Below, one piece after another: positions 31,302-39,790 of a DNA stretch of 39,872 nt. The stretch is from an uncultured Lachnospiraceae bacterium. Its GTDB lineage: Bacteria; Bacillota; Clostridia; Lachnospirales; Lachnospiraceae. Positions within the stretch are counted from its first letter, which is position 1. Every line of letters starts with the position of its first letter. The position numbers and the translations under genes are program-made. The notes under the pieces were generated by a model that worked only from the letters and a program-made list of their open reading frames with translations, had not been told where the DNA came from and did not search any database. The stretch covers positions 1 to 39,872 of the forward strand of contig CACXEU010000098.1 of the NCBI GenBank assembly GCA_902766735.1. Reading direction: 5' to 3'.

Positions 31302-32092
31302 GAAAATTAATAAAAAATGAATTTAAAGCCACAAGCAGATTAATCCTTCCGTTATACATTGTTTTGCTTGTAGTCACGATAATAAACAAAATTGTAATCG
31401 AGATTCAGGATTCTTCCACAGTAGCAATTACAGAAAATAAAGTGTTTATCGCATTTGCAGCGATTTTGGTTTTAACCTATTTCTTGTCATTGATGGCAGT
31501 AGGCGCCTTGACGATTATTTTTTTGATTAAGAGATTTTATGATAATATGTTAAAGGATGAAGGATATTTATCCTTTACTTTGCCGGTTACAACCGGTCAG
31601 CACTTGATTAGTAAAATTGTGGTAAGCTATACATGGGTATTAACAACAATCCTGTCGTTGATTGCATCAGTTTTGATTCTTATGTCCGGTAAAGGCATTG
31701 TAGATGAGGCGAAGAGTTTTTGGACTGGACTGATTGAAGTGATTCAGGATGGAAATCAGATGATTGCAATAGTGGTTATCTTGTGTATCGTTTTATCAAT
31801 CTATAACATTGTGATTACACCATATCTTTGTTTCAGTGTTGGTCAAAGATTTAATGGACATAAAATATTAGGAGCATTTATTACTTATGTTGTAGTATAT
31901 ATTATTAATCAGGTTATTGGTGTGATTACCATGGTAGCATTCTTTGCAGTCGGAAGTAATCTTGACCAGCTGACAGATGGAGAAATTTTCAGTATGACGA
32001 TGTATTATGAATGCGCATTACTTTTAATCGAATCAACAATTTTTACACTCATTACATATCATATGTTGGATAAAAAATTAAATCTGGATTAA
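31295..32092 (+). CDS. ABC transporter permease
   Basis: 265 residues with six predicted membrane segments (about 15-30, 50-75, 105-130, 150-168, 182-215, 237-257) and no signal peptide. The loop FYDNMLKDEGYLSFTLPVT (about 85-104) is typical of permeases paired with YtrA-type regulators. Start overlaps the ATPase gene by 7 bases. A terminator follows. Confidence 0.88.
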   Translation: MLGKLIKNEFKATSRLILPLYIVLLVVTIINKIVIEIQDSSTVAITENKVFIAFAAILVLTYFLSLMAVGALTIIFLIKRFYDNMLKDEGYLSFTLPVTTGQHLISKIVVSYTWVLTTILSLIASVLILMSGKGIVDEAKSFWTGLIEVIQDGNQMIAIVVILCIVLSIYNIVITPYLCFSVGQRFNGHKILGAFITYVVVYIINQVIGVITMVAFFAVGSNLDQLTDGEIFSMTMYYECALLLIESTIFTLITYHMLDKKLNLD

Positions 32093-32105
32093 TGGATAAA
32101 ATATG

Positions 32106-32134
32106 AAAAAAGCCCTTGCATGAGGGCTTTTTTT
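32106..32134 (+). terminator. Terminator of the ABC operon
   Basis: AAAAAGCCCT pairs with AGGGCTTTTT around a 6-base loop, followed by more T residues. Confidence 0.88.
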
Positions 32135-32144
32135 ATGTTATTAT
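32116..32144 (+). promoter_or_regulatory. Promoter of rpsF-ssb-rpsR, extended -10
   Basis: TTGCAT (32116-32121) and TATTAT (32139-32144) with 17-base spacing and TGT directly before the -10 box. The -35 box falls in the loop of the preceding terminator. Confidence 0.55.
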
Positions 32145-32174
32145 AGGGTTTCGTGATATATATTAATTACGCGA

Positions 32175-32223
32175 TTGGTGTCTTATGACATCAAATTCCT
32201 TGCTTTTTCATTATGGAAAAAGC
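32175..32223 (+). other. Two hairpins in the rpsF leader
   Basis: TTGGTGTC/GACATCAA (32175-32194, loop TTAT) and GCTTTTTC/GAAAAAGC (32202-32223). Leaders of this operon often carry a binding site for S6-S18 that lowers translation; whether this one matches cannot be settled by eye. Confidence 0.45.
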
Positions 32224-32248
32224 CAGAGACCAAAAGGAGGTAGAAAGC

Positions 32249-32542
32249 ATGAACAAATATGAATTAACAGTTGTTGTTAGTGCTAAGTTAGAAGATGAAG
32301 AAAGAACAGCTACGGTAGAGAAGGTAAAAGCTCTTGTAGAAAAGTTCAACGGAACAGTAACTAACGTAGAAGATGCTGGTAAGAAGAAATTAGCATACGA
32401 AATTCAGAAGATGTCTGAAGGTTATTACTACTTCATCGCTATTGACACTGATAACACAAACTTACCTAGCGAAATCGGAAGCCAGCTTCGTATTAGTGAA
32501 AATGTTATCAGATTCATGACAGTTTCTGTAGAAGAAGCTTAA
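32249..32542 (+). CDS. rpsF: 30S ribosomal protein S6
   Basis: 97 residues matching S6 from MNKYELTVVV through the KKLAYEI motif to the FMTVSVEE end. AAAGGAGG at 32233-32240 fixes the ATG at 32249; a longer frame upstream is not needed. First gene of the conserved rpsF-ssb-rpsR operon. S6 binds 16S rRNA together with S18. Confidence 0.97.
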   Translation: MNKYELTVVVSAKLEDEERTATVEKVKALVEKFNGTVTNVEDAGKKKLAYEIQKMSEGYYYFIAIDTDNTNLPSEIGSQLRISENVIRFMTVSVEEA

Positions 32543-32566
32543 TCATTGGATTAGGAGAGTGATAAT

Positions 32567-33013
32567 ATGAATAAGGTTATTTTAATGGGTAGACTTACCC
32601 GTGATCCTGAAGTGAGATATTCCACTGCAGGAGAAGGCCAGTTGGCGATTGCTAGATATACATTAGCGGTAGATAGAAGATTTAGAAGAGATGGAGATCA
32701 GCAGACAGCTGATTTTATCAGATGTGTAGCATTTGGTAGAAGCGGTGAATTTGCTGAAAAGTATTTCCATCAGGGAACTAAGATAGCTGTAGAAGGTCGT
32801 ATTCAGACCGGAAGTTATCAGAACAAGGATGGTCAGACAGTATACACTACAGAAGTAGTTGTAGAAAATCAGGAATTTGCTGAAAGCAAGGCTTCAGCAG
32901 ACCAGAATGCAAATTATCAGCCACAGGCAGCTGCCCCAACAGCACCTGCTGGAGACGGATTTATGAATATCCCAGATAATGTAGATGATTCCGGATTACC
33001 ATTCAATTTTTAA
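32567..33013 (+). CDS. ssb: Single-stranded DNA-binding protein
   Basis: 148 residues. The OB fold occupies about 1-105 (MNKVILMGRLTRDPEVRY at the start). A Gln/Ala/Pro-rich flexible linker follows, and the tail DDSGLPFNF is a variant of the acidic tip that recruits repair and replication proteins; ordinary tips end in DDDIPF. It stands between rpsF and rpsR as in most Firmicutes. Confidence 0.96.
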   Translation: MNKVILMGRLTRDPEVRYSTAGEGQLAIARYTLAVDRRFRRDGDQQTADFIRCVAFGRSGEFAEKYFHQGTKIAVEGRIQTGSYQNKDGQTVYTTEVVVENQEFAESKASADQNANYQPQAAAPTAPAGDGFMNIPDNVDDSGLPFNF

Positions 33014-33035
33014 TTAAAAAAATAGGAGGTCCATT

Positions 33036-33299
33036 ATGCCATATAATAAGAGTGAAAGACCTGACTCTCCAATGAGAAGAAGAGGCGGTCGTAGAAGAAA
33101 AAAAGTTTGTGCATTCTGTGCAAATGAAAATAAGGCAATTGATTATAAGGATGTAGCAACATTAAAGAGATACGTATCTGAAAGAGGTAAAATTCTTCCT
33201 AGAAGAATCACAGGAAACTGTGCACGTCATCAGAGAGCTCTTACTACAGCAATCAAGAGAGCAAGAAACATTGCTTTAATGCCATACACAGTAGAATAG
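33036..33299 (+). CDS. rpsR: 30S ribosomal protein S18
   Basis: 87 residues. The core [31 protein letters not shown] is typical. CAFC near residue 26 marks the cysteine-containing type. AGGAGG precedes the start. Last gene of the operon, followed by an exceptionally long hairpin. Confidence 0.97.
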   Translation: MPYNKSERPDSPMRRRGGRRRKKVCAFCANENKAIDYKDVATLKRYVSERGKILPRRITGNCARHQRALTTAIKRARNIALMPYTVE

Positions 33300-33330
33300 T
33301 CGTGAAGGTAACGAGCCAAACTCGTCGAAT

Positions 33331-33400
33331 CACAAAGGCATAAAAAAAGAACGAGACTCATGCTTGCATGAAAGTCTCGTTCTTTTTTTATGCCTTTGTG
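33331..33400 (+). terminator. Very long hairpin terminator after rpsR
   Basis: Bases 33331-33358 and 33373-33400 form a perfect 28-pair stem; the 14-base loop holds another CATGC/GCATG pairing. The A and T runs lie inside the stem, so the outer part may mirror a second T tract, and it could terminate transcription from both directions. A short ACGAG/CTCGT hairpin (33310-33324) precedes it. Confidence 0.85.
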
Positions 33401-33529
33401 TTCTGTCGCATTTGGCGACAGAACACGGCTTATAAAACGCAAACAAAGTTTGCGTTTTATAAGATGAGTGATTCGAGTGAAGTTATGAACCGCAAACTCT
33501 GTTTGCGGTTCATAAGAGAAGTGATTCGA
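33398..33529. repeat. Chain of three perfect hairpins with a shared spacer
   Basis: Behind the rpsR terminator lie perfect stems of 12 pairs (33398-33409 with 33415-33426), 16 pairs (33429-33444 with 33448-33463) and 15 pairs (33483-33497 with 33501-33515). The second and third share CGCAAAC/GTTTGCG and are each followed by GTGATTCGA (33468-33476 and 33521-33529). The reverse complement TCGAATCAC lies at 33325-33333. No coding frame explains it. Confidence 0.85.
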
Positions 33530-33530
33530 A

Positions 33531-33559
33531 TTGATGCCCCAATTATATTATGCTAAAAT
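33531..33559 (+). promoter_or_regulatory. Promoter of the GT-C-like gene, extended -10
   Basis: TTGATG (33531-33536) and TAAAAT (33554-33559) are 17 bases apart, with TGC before the -10 box. It excludes translation from ATG 33550. Confidence 0.6.
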
Positions 33560-33600
33560 ACAGAAGAAAAAAGACGGACATTGTAGGAGAAAAACAAAAA

Positions 33601-35001
33601 ATGAAGGAACCATCAAAAAAAGAACAGCAGATCATATTCGCAATCACATTTCTACTCTTTATCGCACAAGGCTTTTTCGTTGGAATACATCATGAACCTT
33701 GGGCAGATGAAGCACAGGCCTGGCTGATTGCCAGAGATAATCATACATTAACGGATTTGATAAATGCAGTGAGGTATGAGGGGACACCTGCGCTTTGGCA
33801 TGTCGTAGTAAAATTGAGTCAGATTTGTGGACTAACTTATCGCTTCTTTTTTTTATTACCATTGTTTTTTTCGTCGATTGGAGTTTTATTATTATTTCGC
33901 ACAAAGGCACCATGGTATTGGAAAGTGTTTCTTCCGTTTACCTATTATGTAGCATATCAGAATACAGTGGTCGCAAGATCTTATTCTATGGTGTTCCCGA
34001 TTATGATGCTTCTCTCTTTAACTTATGAACAACGAAAAAAGAAACCACTGGGATTTTATGTGACCTTGATACTTTTATCATTAACGAGTTCCTATGGAAT
34101 CGTAGTTTCCGGATCCATTTTATTGTATGAATATATTGAGCTGATTCAGGCATGGATGAATAAAAAGAGCGAAGCAGACAAAATAAAGGTGCATTATCTG
34201 GTTATCAGCACAGTGATTCTCTTTTTTATTGGTTTGACAGTGATTCCGCCAGCCGATTGTAAAACAATTATTGGAGGTGATCGCCATGGAATTCTGGGAA
34301 TCTTTTGGATTCTCACTACGACGTTTGCTTTTGGGATTCAATCTCCGGTGATGTATAGTATTGTTGCCGTGGCATTGATTATTTTTGCTGTGTTTTATTT
34401 TAAGAGAAAGTTGATTTGCATTTTAGTGTATGTTGTTCCTCTTTTGGGATGCTATTTTTTTATAGGTGATAACGTATGGCATTTGACATATTTATATTTT
34501 CTGGGGATTTTTTTCGTGATTCATTTCCGGGGAAAACAGGAAGATTGTTGTTTTAGAATGAAAGAAGGCATTGTTTTTTTACTGATTGTTTTCCAGTGTG
34601 TATGTGGCTTTACAGCCGGATTTATGGATATAAAAAAACCTTACTCAGGATCTGAGAAAGCATATGAATTGATAGCGAAATACAGGGAACAGGGTGCGAC
34701 TATTGCTGCAACAGATTATCTTGCAACTGCAGTTCAGCCATATTTTTCAGAAAATATTTTTGAAAACCATCAGGGAAAGGAAAGCTATTATATTTGGACT
34801 GCTCACAATAATTATTCCGATTTATATAATTGTTCTGAAGAAGAAGTTGCAGAGAAACTGAAAGGGGATGTGATTGTACAAGGGAAAAATGAGGTGAATA
34901 TTCGTTTTGACGGATATAAAAAATATGTATTTCAAGGGGAACAATATTATAAGTTCGGAAGTGCTGGATGCCTTGATGTGATTATATGGGTTAAGCAATA
35001 G
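33601..35001 (+). CDS. Polytopic membrane protein, GT-C glycosyltransferase-like
   Basis: 466 residues with about ten membrane segments. The first outside loop holds EPWADEAQAW, matching the Asp-Glu loop of GT-C (GT39/PMT-like) enzymes that use lipid-linked sugars, and NTVVARSYSM near residue 120 fits the same group. The last 90 residues are soluble and outside. AGGAG before ATG 33601 and the promoter position decide the start. No neighbour is a sugar-lipid gene, so the acceptor cannot be guessed. Confidence 0.7.
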   Translation: MKEPSKKEQQIIFAITFLLFIAQGFFVGIHHEPWADEAQAWLIARDNHTLTDLINAVRYEGTPALWHVVVKLSQICGLTYRFFFLLPLFFSSIGVLLLFRTKAPWYWKVFLPFTYYVAYQNTVVARSYSMVFPIMMLLSLTYEQRKKKPLGFYVTLILLSLTSSYGIVVSGSILLYEYIELIQAWMNKKSEADKIKVHYLVISTVILFFIGLTVIPPADCKTIIGGDRHGILGIFWILTTTFAFGIQSPVMYSIVAVALIIFAVFYFKRKLICILVYVVPLLGCYFFIGDNVWHLTYLYFLGIFFVIHFRGKQEDCCFRMKEGIVFLLIVFQCVCGFTAGFMDIKKPYSGSEKAYELIAKYREQGATIAATDYLATAVQPYFSENIFENHQGKESYYIWTAHNNYSDLYNCSEEEVAEKLKGDVIVQGKNEVNIRFDGYKKYVFQGEQYYKFGSAGCLDVIIWVKQ

Positions 35002-35017
35002 ACCAATCGTTAAAGAG

Positions 35018-35052
35018 CCGATTTGCAAAGAGTATTTTGCAAATCGGTTTTT
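35018..35052 (+). terminator. Terminator after the GT-C-like gene
   Basis: A perfect 12-base stem (CCGATTTGCAAA with TTTGCAAATCGG), 6-base loop, five T residues. Confidence 0.9.
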
Positions 35053-35074
35053 AAGTGACCGGTAACATTTTCTC

Positions 35075-35123
35075 TTGAAAATTCCCTTCAAATATGTTAC
35101 TATCAAATAAAGGAAACGTTTCC
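35075..35123 (+). promoter_or_regulatory. malQ promoter with LacI-type operator
   Basis: TTGAAA (35075-35080) and TACTAT (35098-35103) with 17-base spacing. The perfect palindrome GGAAACGTTTCC (35112-35123) lies at the start point, where a LacI/GalR-family repressor would block transcription. The regulator gene two positions downstream carries a similar site. Confidence 0.8.
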
Positions 35124-35234
35124 AAAAGGGAACTGGAATGAGACGATTTTCTTTTACGATATATCAACATATATGAACCAAAATGCCCAAAGTGGCAGAT
35201 CAGTTTCTATATTGTCAGAGACAGGAGGTGAGTT

Positions 35235-36722
35235 ATGCGAGCCGGAGGAATTTTATTACCAATATTCAGCCTGTCAGGGAAGTATGGAATCGGTTGCTTG
35301 TCAAAAAAAGCGTATGAGTTCGTTGATTTTTTGGTGGCGAGCAAACAGAAATATTGGCAGATTTTACCGATGGGACCGACGAGTTTTGGTGATTCGCCAT
35401 ATCAGTCTTATCCGACTTTTGCGGGAAACCCATATTTTATAAGTTTAGAAGACTTGATTGATCAAGGACTTTTAAAAGAGGAAGAATGCGAGAGTGTAGA
35501 TTTTGGAGAAGATAACCAGAAGATTGATTATGATAAATTGTATCGAAACCGTATCAAGTTATTGAGAAAAGCGTATGTCAGAAGCAAGATTTATAAGAAA
35601 AACGAATTCTTCTTATTTAAAAAAGAGAACGAATACTGGTTAAGAGATTATGCATTGTTTATGGCATTAAAAGATTGGTTTGGTGGTGGCAGTTTTACAG
35701 AGTGGCCGGAGGATATCAGAAAGCGGTATGGCTATTCCATGGATCACTATCAGAAGACTCTGTATTATGAAATTGAGTTTCATGAATATTTACAGTATGA
35801 ATTTTATCGTCAGTGGTTTCAATTAAAAAGGTATGCGAATGAAAAAGGAATTCAGATAATCGGAGACATTCCGATTTATGTGGCATATGACAGTGCAGAT
35901 GTCTGGGCCAGACCGGAGTTGTTTCAACTGGATGAGAACGGAAACATGAAAGCGGTGGCAGGTTGTCCGCCGGATGGATTCTCCAGTAAGGGACAGCTTT
36001 GGGGAAACCCTTTATATGATTGGGATTCTCACAGAGCATCGAACTTTGATTGGTGGATTAAGCGAATCGAAAAATGCAAGGATATGTATGATATGGTTCG
36101 AATCGACCATTTTAGAGGTTTTGATGAATACTACTCCATACCGGCCGATGCAGAAGATGCTGCCGGTGGACATTGGGAGAAAGGTCCCGGAATTGATTTG
36201 TTCCTGGCGATTCGGTATTGCCTGGGAGATGTGAAAATCATTGCAGAAGATTTAGGATTCATTACGGATTCGGTAAAAGAGCTAATCCGGGAAACAGGAT
36301 TTCCGAATATGAAAGTGCTGGAATTTGCATTTGATTCACGAGGATCGGATGGTCCGGCAGAGTACCTTCCATATAATTATGAGAAGAATTGTGTGGTATA
36401 CACAGGAACTCATGATAATGAAACACTGAAGGGCTGGATTGAAAACATTCAGAAAAGCGGAGTGGGAAAAATTAATGAATATACAGGGAAAGAATTAGAG
36501 AAGGATGAAATTGCAGGCGAAATGCTAAGATTAGCGATTTCATCCACGGCAAATATTTGTATCATCCCGATTCAAGATTATATGGGATTAGGGGATGAGG
36601 CGAGAATTAATAAACCTTCCACTTTAGGAAATAACTGGCAATGGAGAATGAATGAAGGGCAGTTGACCAAGAAACTCGCCCAGAAAATTGGTAAATCTAT
36701 GGAGATATATGGTAGAGTTTGA
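35235..36722 (+). CDS. malQ: 4-alpha-glucanotransferase
   Basis: GH77 amylomaltase that moves glucan segments between maltodextrins. 495 residues, the usual bacterial length. Active-site regions: GDIPIYVAYDSADVWARPELF, the nucleophile Asp in RIDHFRG, the acid/base Glu in AEDLG and the third Asp in THDNET. AGGAGG precedes ATG 35235. It is a single gene with its own LacI-type operator, followed by a terminator and then the likely regulator. Confidence 0.96.
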   Translation: MRAGGILLPIFSLSGKYGIGCLSKKAYEFVDFLVASKQKYWQILPMGPTSFGDSPYQSYPTFAGNPYFISLEDLIDQGLLKEEECESVDFGEDNQKIDYDKLYRNRIKLLRKAYVRSKIYKKNEFFLFKKENEYWLRDYALFMALKDWFGGGSFTEWPEDIRKRYGYSMDHYQKTLYYEIEFHEYLQYEFYRQWFQLKRYANEKGIQIIGDIPIYVAYDSADVWARPELFQLDENGNMKAVAGCPPDGFSSKGQLWGNPLYDWDSHRASNFDWWIKRIEKCKDMYDMVRIDHFRGFDEYYSIPADAEDAAGGHWEKGPGIDLFLAIRYCLGDVKIIAEDLGFITDSVKELIRETGFPNMKVLEFAFDSRGSDGPAEYLPYNYEKNCVVYTGTHDNETLKGWIENIQKSGVGKINEYTGKELEKDEIAGEMLRLAISSTANICIIPIQDYMGLGDEARINKPSTLGNNWQWRMNEGQLTKKLAQKIGKSMEIYGRV

Positions 36723-36726
36723 TGGG

Positions 36727-36755
36727 CTGTGGCAAGAGGTTCTTGCCACAGTTTT
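36727..36755 (+). terminator. Terminator after malQ
   Basis: A perfect 11-base stem (CTGTGGCAAGA with TCTTGCCACAG), 3-base loop, four T residues. Confidence 0.8.
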
Positions 36756-36800
36756 CATGGAGTGATAAGATAGACCGTAGAGATTGGAAACGGTTTAAAC
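36743..36800 (+). promoter_or_regulatory. Promoter and operator of the LacI-family gene
   Basis: TTGCCA (36743-36748) and TAAGAT (36766-36771), 17-base spacing, with TGA before the -10 box. GGAAACGGTTTAAAC (36786-36800) follows at the start point and shares the GGAAACG..TTT core with the malQ operator, so autoregulation is likely. Confidence 0.65.
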
Positions 36801-36815
36801 TTGAAAGGGAACAAC

Positions 36816-37847
36816 ATGGGAAATATTACTATTAAGGACATTGCAAAGATTTGTAATGTTGGAATCGGAACAGTATCCAGGGCAATTAATGATGACCCTG
36901 GGATCAATGAAAAAACGAAAGAAAGAATTCTGAAGGTTATTAAGGAATGTGGCTACGTACCGAATAACAGTGCCAGAAATCTGAAGTTGTCAGATTCGAA
37001 CACCATTGCACTGTTGGTAAAAGGAATCGAGAACCAGTTCTTTCAGGGAATGTTTGGATATTTTCAGCAAGAACTGGAAAAGATTAAATACTCGTTCTTG
37101 GTGCAGGCAGTTACGGAGGAGCAGGATGAAATCAGTGTGGCGTTAGAGCTGGCAAAGGAAAAGAAACTGAAGGGAATTATTTTCTTAGGGGGCTTGATTG
37201 ACCATGCGGATGAACGGCTGAAATATATTGGTATTCCGTATATTCTTTGTACGGTGGCGCTTAATAAGGATGCACCGGAACGTCATTGTTCTTCGGTATC
37301 CATTGATGATGAGAAGGAAAGTTTCAATGCGGTGAATTATCTTTGCAAAATGGGACATCGAAAGATTGCTATGTTGACCGGCAGAGAAACAGATTATGCG
37401 GTAGGACGTCTTCGTCAGGAAGGCTATATGAGAGCTTTGGAAGCCAACGGAATCGAATTTGATCCGAGACTTGTTCGGTTTATGAAGGATGATATTCCGG
37501 AGTACACCATAGAAAACGGCTATGCAGTGACGAAGGAATTGTTGGAATCAGGACTGGAGTTTACAGCGCTGTATATTATTTCTGATGTGGTGGCATTTGG
37601 TGCCTATAAAGCTATATTGGAAAGTGGAAAGAAAATTCCGGAGGATTATTCTGTCATGGGCTTTGATGGTTTGGATGTTGGAAAATATTATCATCCATCG
37701 CTGACGACTGTAAAGCAGCCGGGATTTGATATGGTTTGCAAATCTATCGAGTTACTGGTGAATGAAATCGCCGGGGAAGAAAATCATCAGAAGGTATTTT
37801 TGCCGGCCGAGTTATTAGAGCGGGATTCCGTAAAGAAAATAAAGTAG
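36816..37847 (+). CDS. LacI-family transcriptional regulator
   Basis: 343 residues. The helix-turn-helix (about 3-25, ITIKDIAKICNVGIGTVSRAIND) and hinge helix are followed by a periplasmic-binding-type effector domain. I start at ATG 36816 because AAAGGGA lies just before it. The matching operators in front of malQ and of this gene make it the likely maltose/maltodextrin regulator. Effector unknown, probably a sugar. Confidence 0.92.
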   Translation: MGNITIKDIAKICNVGIGTVSRAINDDPGINEKTKERILKVIKECGYVPNNSARNLKLSDSNTIALLVKGIENQFFQGMFGYFQQELEKIKYSFLVQAVTEEQDEISVALELAKEKKLKGIIFLGGLIDHADERLKYIGIPYILCTVALNKDAPERHCSSVSIDDEKESFNAVNYLCKMGHRKIAMLTGRETDYAVGRLRQEGYMRALEANGIEFDPRLVRFMKDDIPEYTIENGYAVTKELLESGLEFTALYIISDVVAFGAYKAILESGKKIPEDYSVMGFDGLDVGKYYHPSLTTVKQPGFDMVCKSIELLVNEIAGEENHQKVFLPAELLERDSVKKIK

Positions 37848-37866
37848 ACAGATAGGAGTGGCAGAA

Positions 37867-38496
37867 GTGTTTCGATACGACAGTAAGTTTTGGGGCGTAG
37901 TAGGTGTCATCGGAGATATCATCATGATTAATGTCCTATATTTAATATCCTGCATTCCGGTGATTACCATAGGAGCGGCGACGTCCGCACTTTATTCCGT
38001 GATGAGAAAGCAGGCAAAGAAGGAAAGTGGATACATAGTTCGGGATTTTCTGAAGGCAATGAAAGAGAATTTTAAAAAATCCACAGTGATTTGGCTGATT
38101 TTCCTTGTGCTATTTGGATTGATTTATGGGGATCTGGTAATTGTAAAAGGGTCTATGAATGATTCTAAGACGCAGAGCATGGCATTAGGTTTTTTCTTGA
38201 TTTCCTTTTTATTAGCATTGGCGATTTGTATTTACGCGTTGGTATTACAAAGCGGCTATGAGAATACAGTAAAAAATACCTTAAAGAATGCGACGATTTT
38301 AATGCTGGCGCAACTTCCATGGACGGTGATGATTTTATTGGTTACCCTGTCACCGGTGCTGGCACTCCTTGCTTTTCCGAAAGGAAACGGAGTGATTCTG
38401 GTTGGAATGTTTGCCTGCTGGTTTTCCGTGGCAGCATTGATTAATTCATACGTATTTAATCGAATCTTTGAGAAGATGATTCCGAAGGAAGGATAA
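37867..38496 (+). CDS. DUF624 (YesL-like) membrane protein
   Basis: 209 residues with about five membrane segments and the family start FWGVVGVIGDIIMINVLYLISCIPVITIGAA. DUF624 proteins usually accompany ABC sugar uptake genes in Firmicutes; their job is unknown. The start is GTG 37867 because AGGAG (37854-37858) lies 8 bases before it; GTG 37858 overlaps that site. It follows the LacI gene by 19 bases, so it is probably in its transcript. Confidence 0.88.
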   Translation: MFRYDSKFWGVVGVIGDIIMINVLYLISCIPVITIGAATSALYSVMRKQAKKESGYIVRDFLKAMKENFKKSTVIWLIFLVLFGLIYGDLVIVKGSMNDSKTQSMALGFFLISFLLALAICIYALVLQSGYENTVKNTLKNATILMLAQLPWTVMILLVTLSPVLALLAFPKGNGVILVGMFACWFSVAALINSYVFNRIFEKMIPKEG

Positions 38497-38503
38497 GATT
38501 CAG

Positions 38504-38539
38504 AAGAGTATCTCATTAATTTATGGGATACTCTTTTTT
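38504..38539 (+). terminator. Terminator after the DUF624 gene
   Basis: AGAGTATCTCAT pairs with ATGGGATACTCT (one G-T pair), 6-base loop, then a T run into repeat copy B. Confidence 0.88.
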
Positions 38540-38633
38540 GTATACATAACGAGGAAAATGCAGAAAGCTTGCTTTTATGTATTTGACGACCGTGACACAA
38601 TCTCGAAACAAGCGTAGCGGTTTCGATGATTAC
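38540..38633 (+). repeat. Dispersed structured repeat, copy B
   Basis: Second copy of the 94-base repeat at 26882. Changes in the first stem keep pairing through G-T pairs, and the second stem keeps seven pairs. The 19-codon frame (38558-38617) reads MQKACFYVFDDRDTISKQA. The rest of the 236-base gap up to 38732 shows no strong promoter. Confidence 0.8.
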
Positions 38634-38732
38634 ACCTCATCAAAAACACAGTTGCATCAAATTGGGAGGGTAGAATAGCGAAGATTGGGCTCAAATGAGA
38701 GAAAAATTTAAAAAGAATCAGGAGGAAGAAAA

Positions 38733-39731
38733 ATGAAACATTTAAAAATAGGAATTGTTACTGCAGCAATTATGGTTGCGGCATTTTTCGCAACAGAGAA
38801 AAAAGCAGAAGCTGCATTAACAACAAACAATGTAAATCTGAAAGTTGAAAAGGCGTATACGGTTTCCGAATCAGAAAAAACGCCGGTCAAGTGGGATTCA
38901 ATTATGCAAGATGGGGATAAAATTATCTTACAGTGGTTTGCGAAAAAAGATGTAAGTACCTACGCTATTTATCGTAGCACATCAAAAAATGGAAGTTATA
39001 AGAAAATTGCAGAGGTAGAAGGCAATGCAGTTGATTATATTTGCGGCTATTCTGATCAGGAAGTAACATATGGAAAGACTTATTATTATAAGATTAAAGC
39101 ATTGAACGCATTATCTGGAAAATATTCAGATTATTCAGAAATTGCTCAAATAAAAATGCAGCTTTCTGTTCCGTATATTCTTAGAATCAATTCGTTTAAA
39201 GGTGCATTTAATATTATTGTTGGCGGAAAGAAATATACGGGATTTGAAATCTATGACGGTGAGCGATTGATTGGAACAACGATGGAAGCCTATTTGGTGT
39301 CTCTCAGAAAAGGATTTCATAAGCTTCAGGTAAGAGCTTTCTTGGATAATTCCTCGACAAGAGTATATTCAGAAAAATCACCGGTTGGTATTTTTGTTGT
39401 AACAGGAACTGGAAAGATATATCAAATCACGCCGGATAGTGATCCAATCACACCGGAAATTAAGAAAGTTAAAAGGGGAAAAACTTCTCTGAAGTTGATT
39501 TTGCATGGAAGTCCAAAGCTATATGATGGAATTAGAATTCAGGCGGAAGTGTCAGGAAAAGGATATTCAAAAAAGGTGAAAATGCCATATGCAAAGAAAA
39601 CTTTCAAAAAACTAACCCCGGGTACCACTTATAAAATCAAACTTCGAACAATCAAGAAGACAAAAATTGACGGCGCGACAATCGTGTTATATTCAGATTG
39701 GGTAACCAAGAAAGTAAAGACAAAAAAATAA
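38733..39731 (+). CDS. Secreted protein with fibronectin III-like domains
   Basis: 332 residues. Signal peptide (about 1-28) ending at AEA|AL. A fibronectin III-like domain (about 50-138) shows ILQWFAKKDVSTYAIYRS and YYYKIKALN. A middle region follows (about 140-235), and a second, lysine-rich Fn3-like domain (about 240-332, PGTTYKIKLRTI) ends the protein. AGGAGG precedes the ATG. No anchor or enzyme motif is visible. It resembles in style the other Lys-rich secreted proteins of this window; surface adhesion or matrix roles are guesses. Confidence 0.78.
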   Translation: MKHLKIGIVTAAIMVAAFFATEKKAEAALTTNNVNLKVEKAYTVSESEKTPVKWDSIMQDGDKIILQWFAKKDVSTYAIYRSTSKNGSYKKIAEVEGNAVDYICGYSDQEVTYGKTYYYKIKALNALSGKYSDYSEIAQIKMQLSVPYILRINSFKGAFNIIVGGKKYTGFEIYDGERLIGTTMEAYLVSLRKGFHKLQVRAFLDNSSTRVYSEKSPVGIFVVTGTGKIYQITPDSDPITPEIKKVKRGKTSLKLILHGSPKLYDGIRIQAEVSGKGYSKKVKMPYAKKTFKKLTPGTTYKIKLRTIKKTKIDGATIVLYSDWVTKKVKTKK

Positions 39732-39754
39732 ACATAATAGGTATGGATTTAATG

Positions 39755-39790
39755 AAAAACCAGCATTGCGTAGAAGCAATGCTGGTTTTT
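39755..39790 (+). terminator. Terminator after the Fn3-like gene
   Basis: A perfect 15-base stem (39755-39769 with 39776-39790), loop GTAGAA, ending in five T residues. Confidence 0.92.

Noticed and set aside
33310..33529. CRISPR array
   Set aside because: The units are perfect inverted repeats of different sequence, with no constant direct repeat and spacer lengths.
35173..35442. 89-residue frame before and inside malQ
   Set aside because: It lies mostly in another frame of malQ and has no ribosome site.
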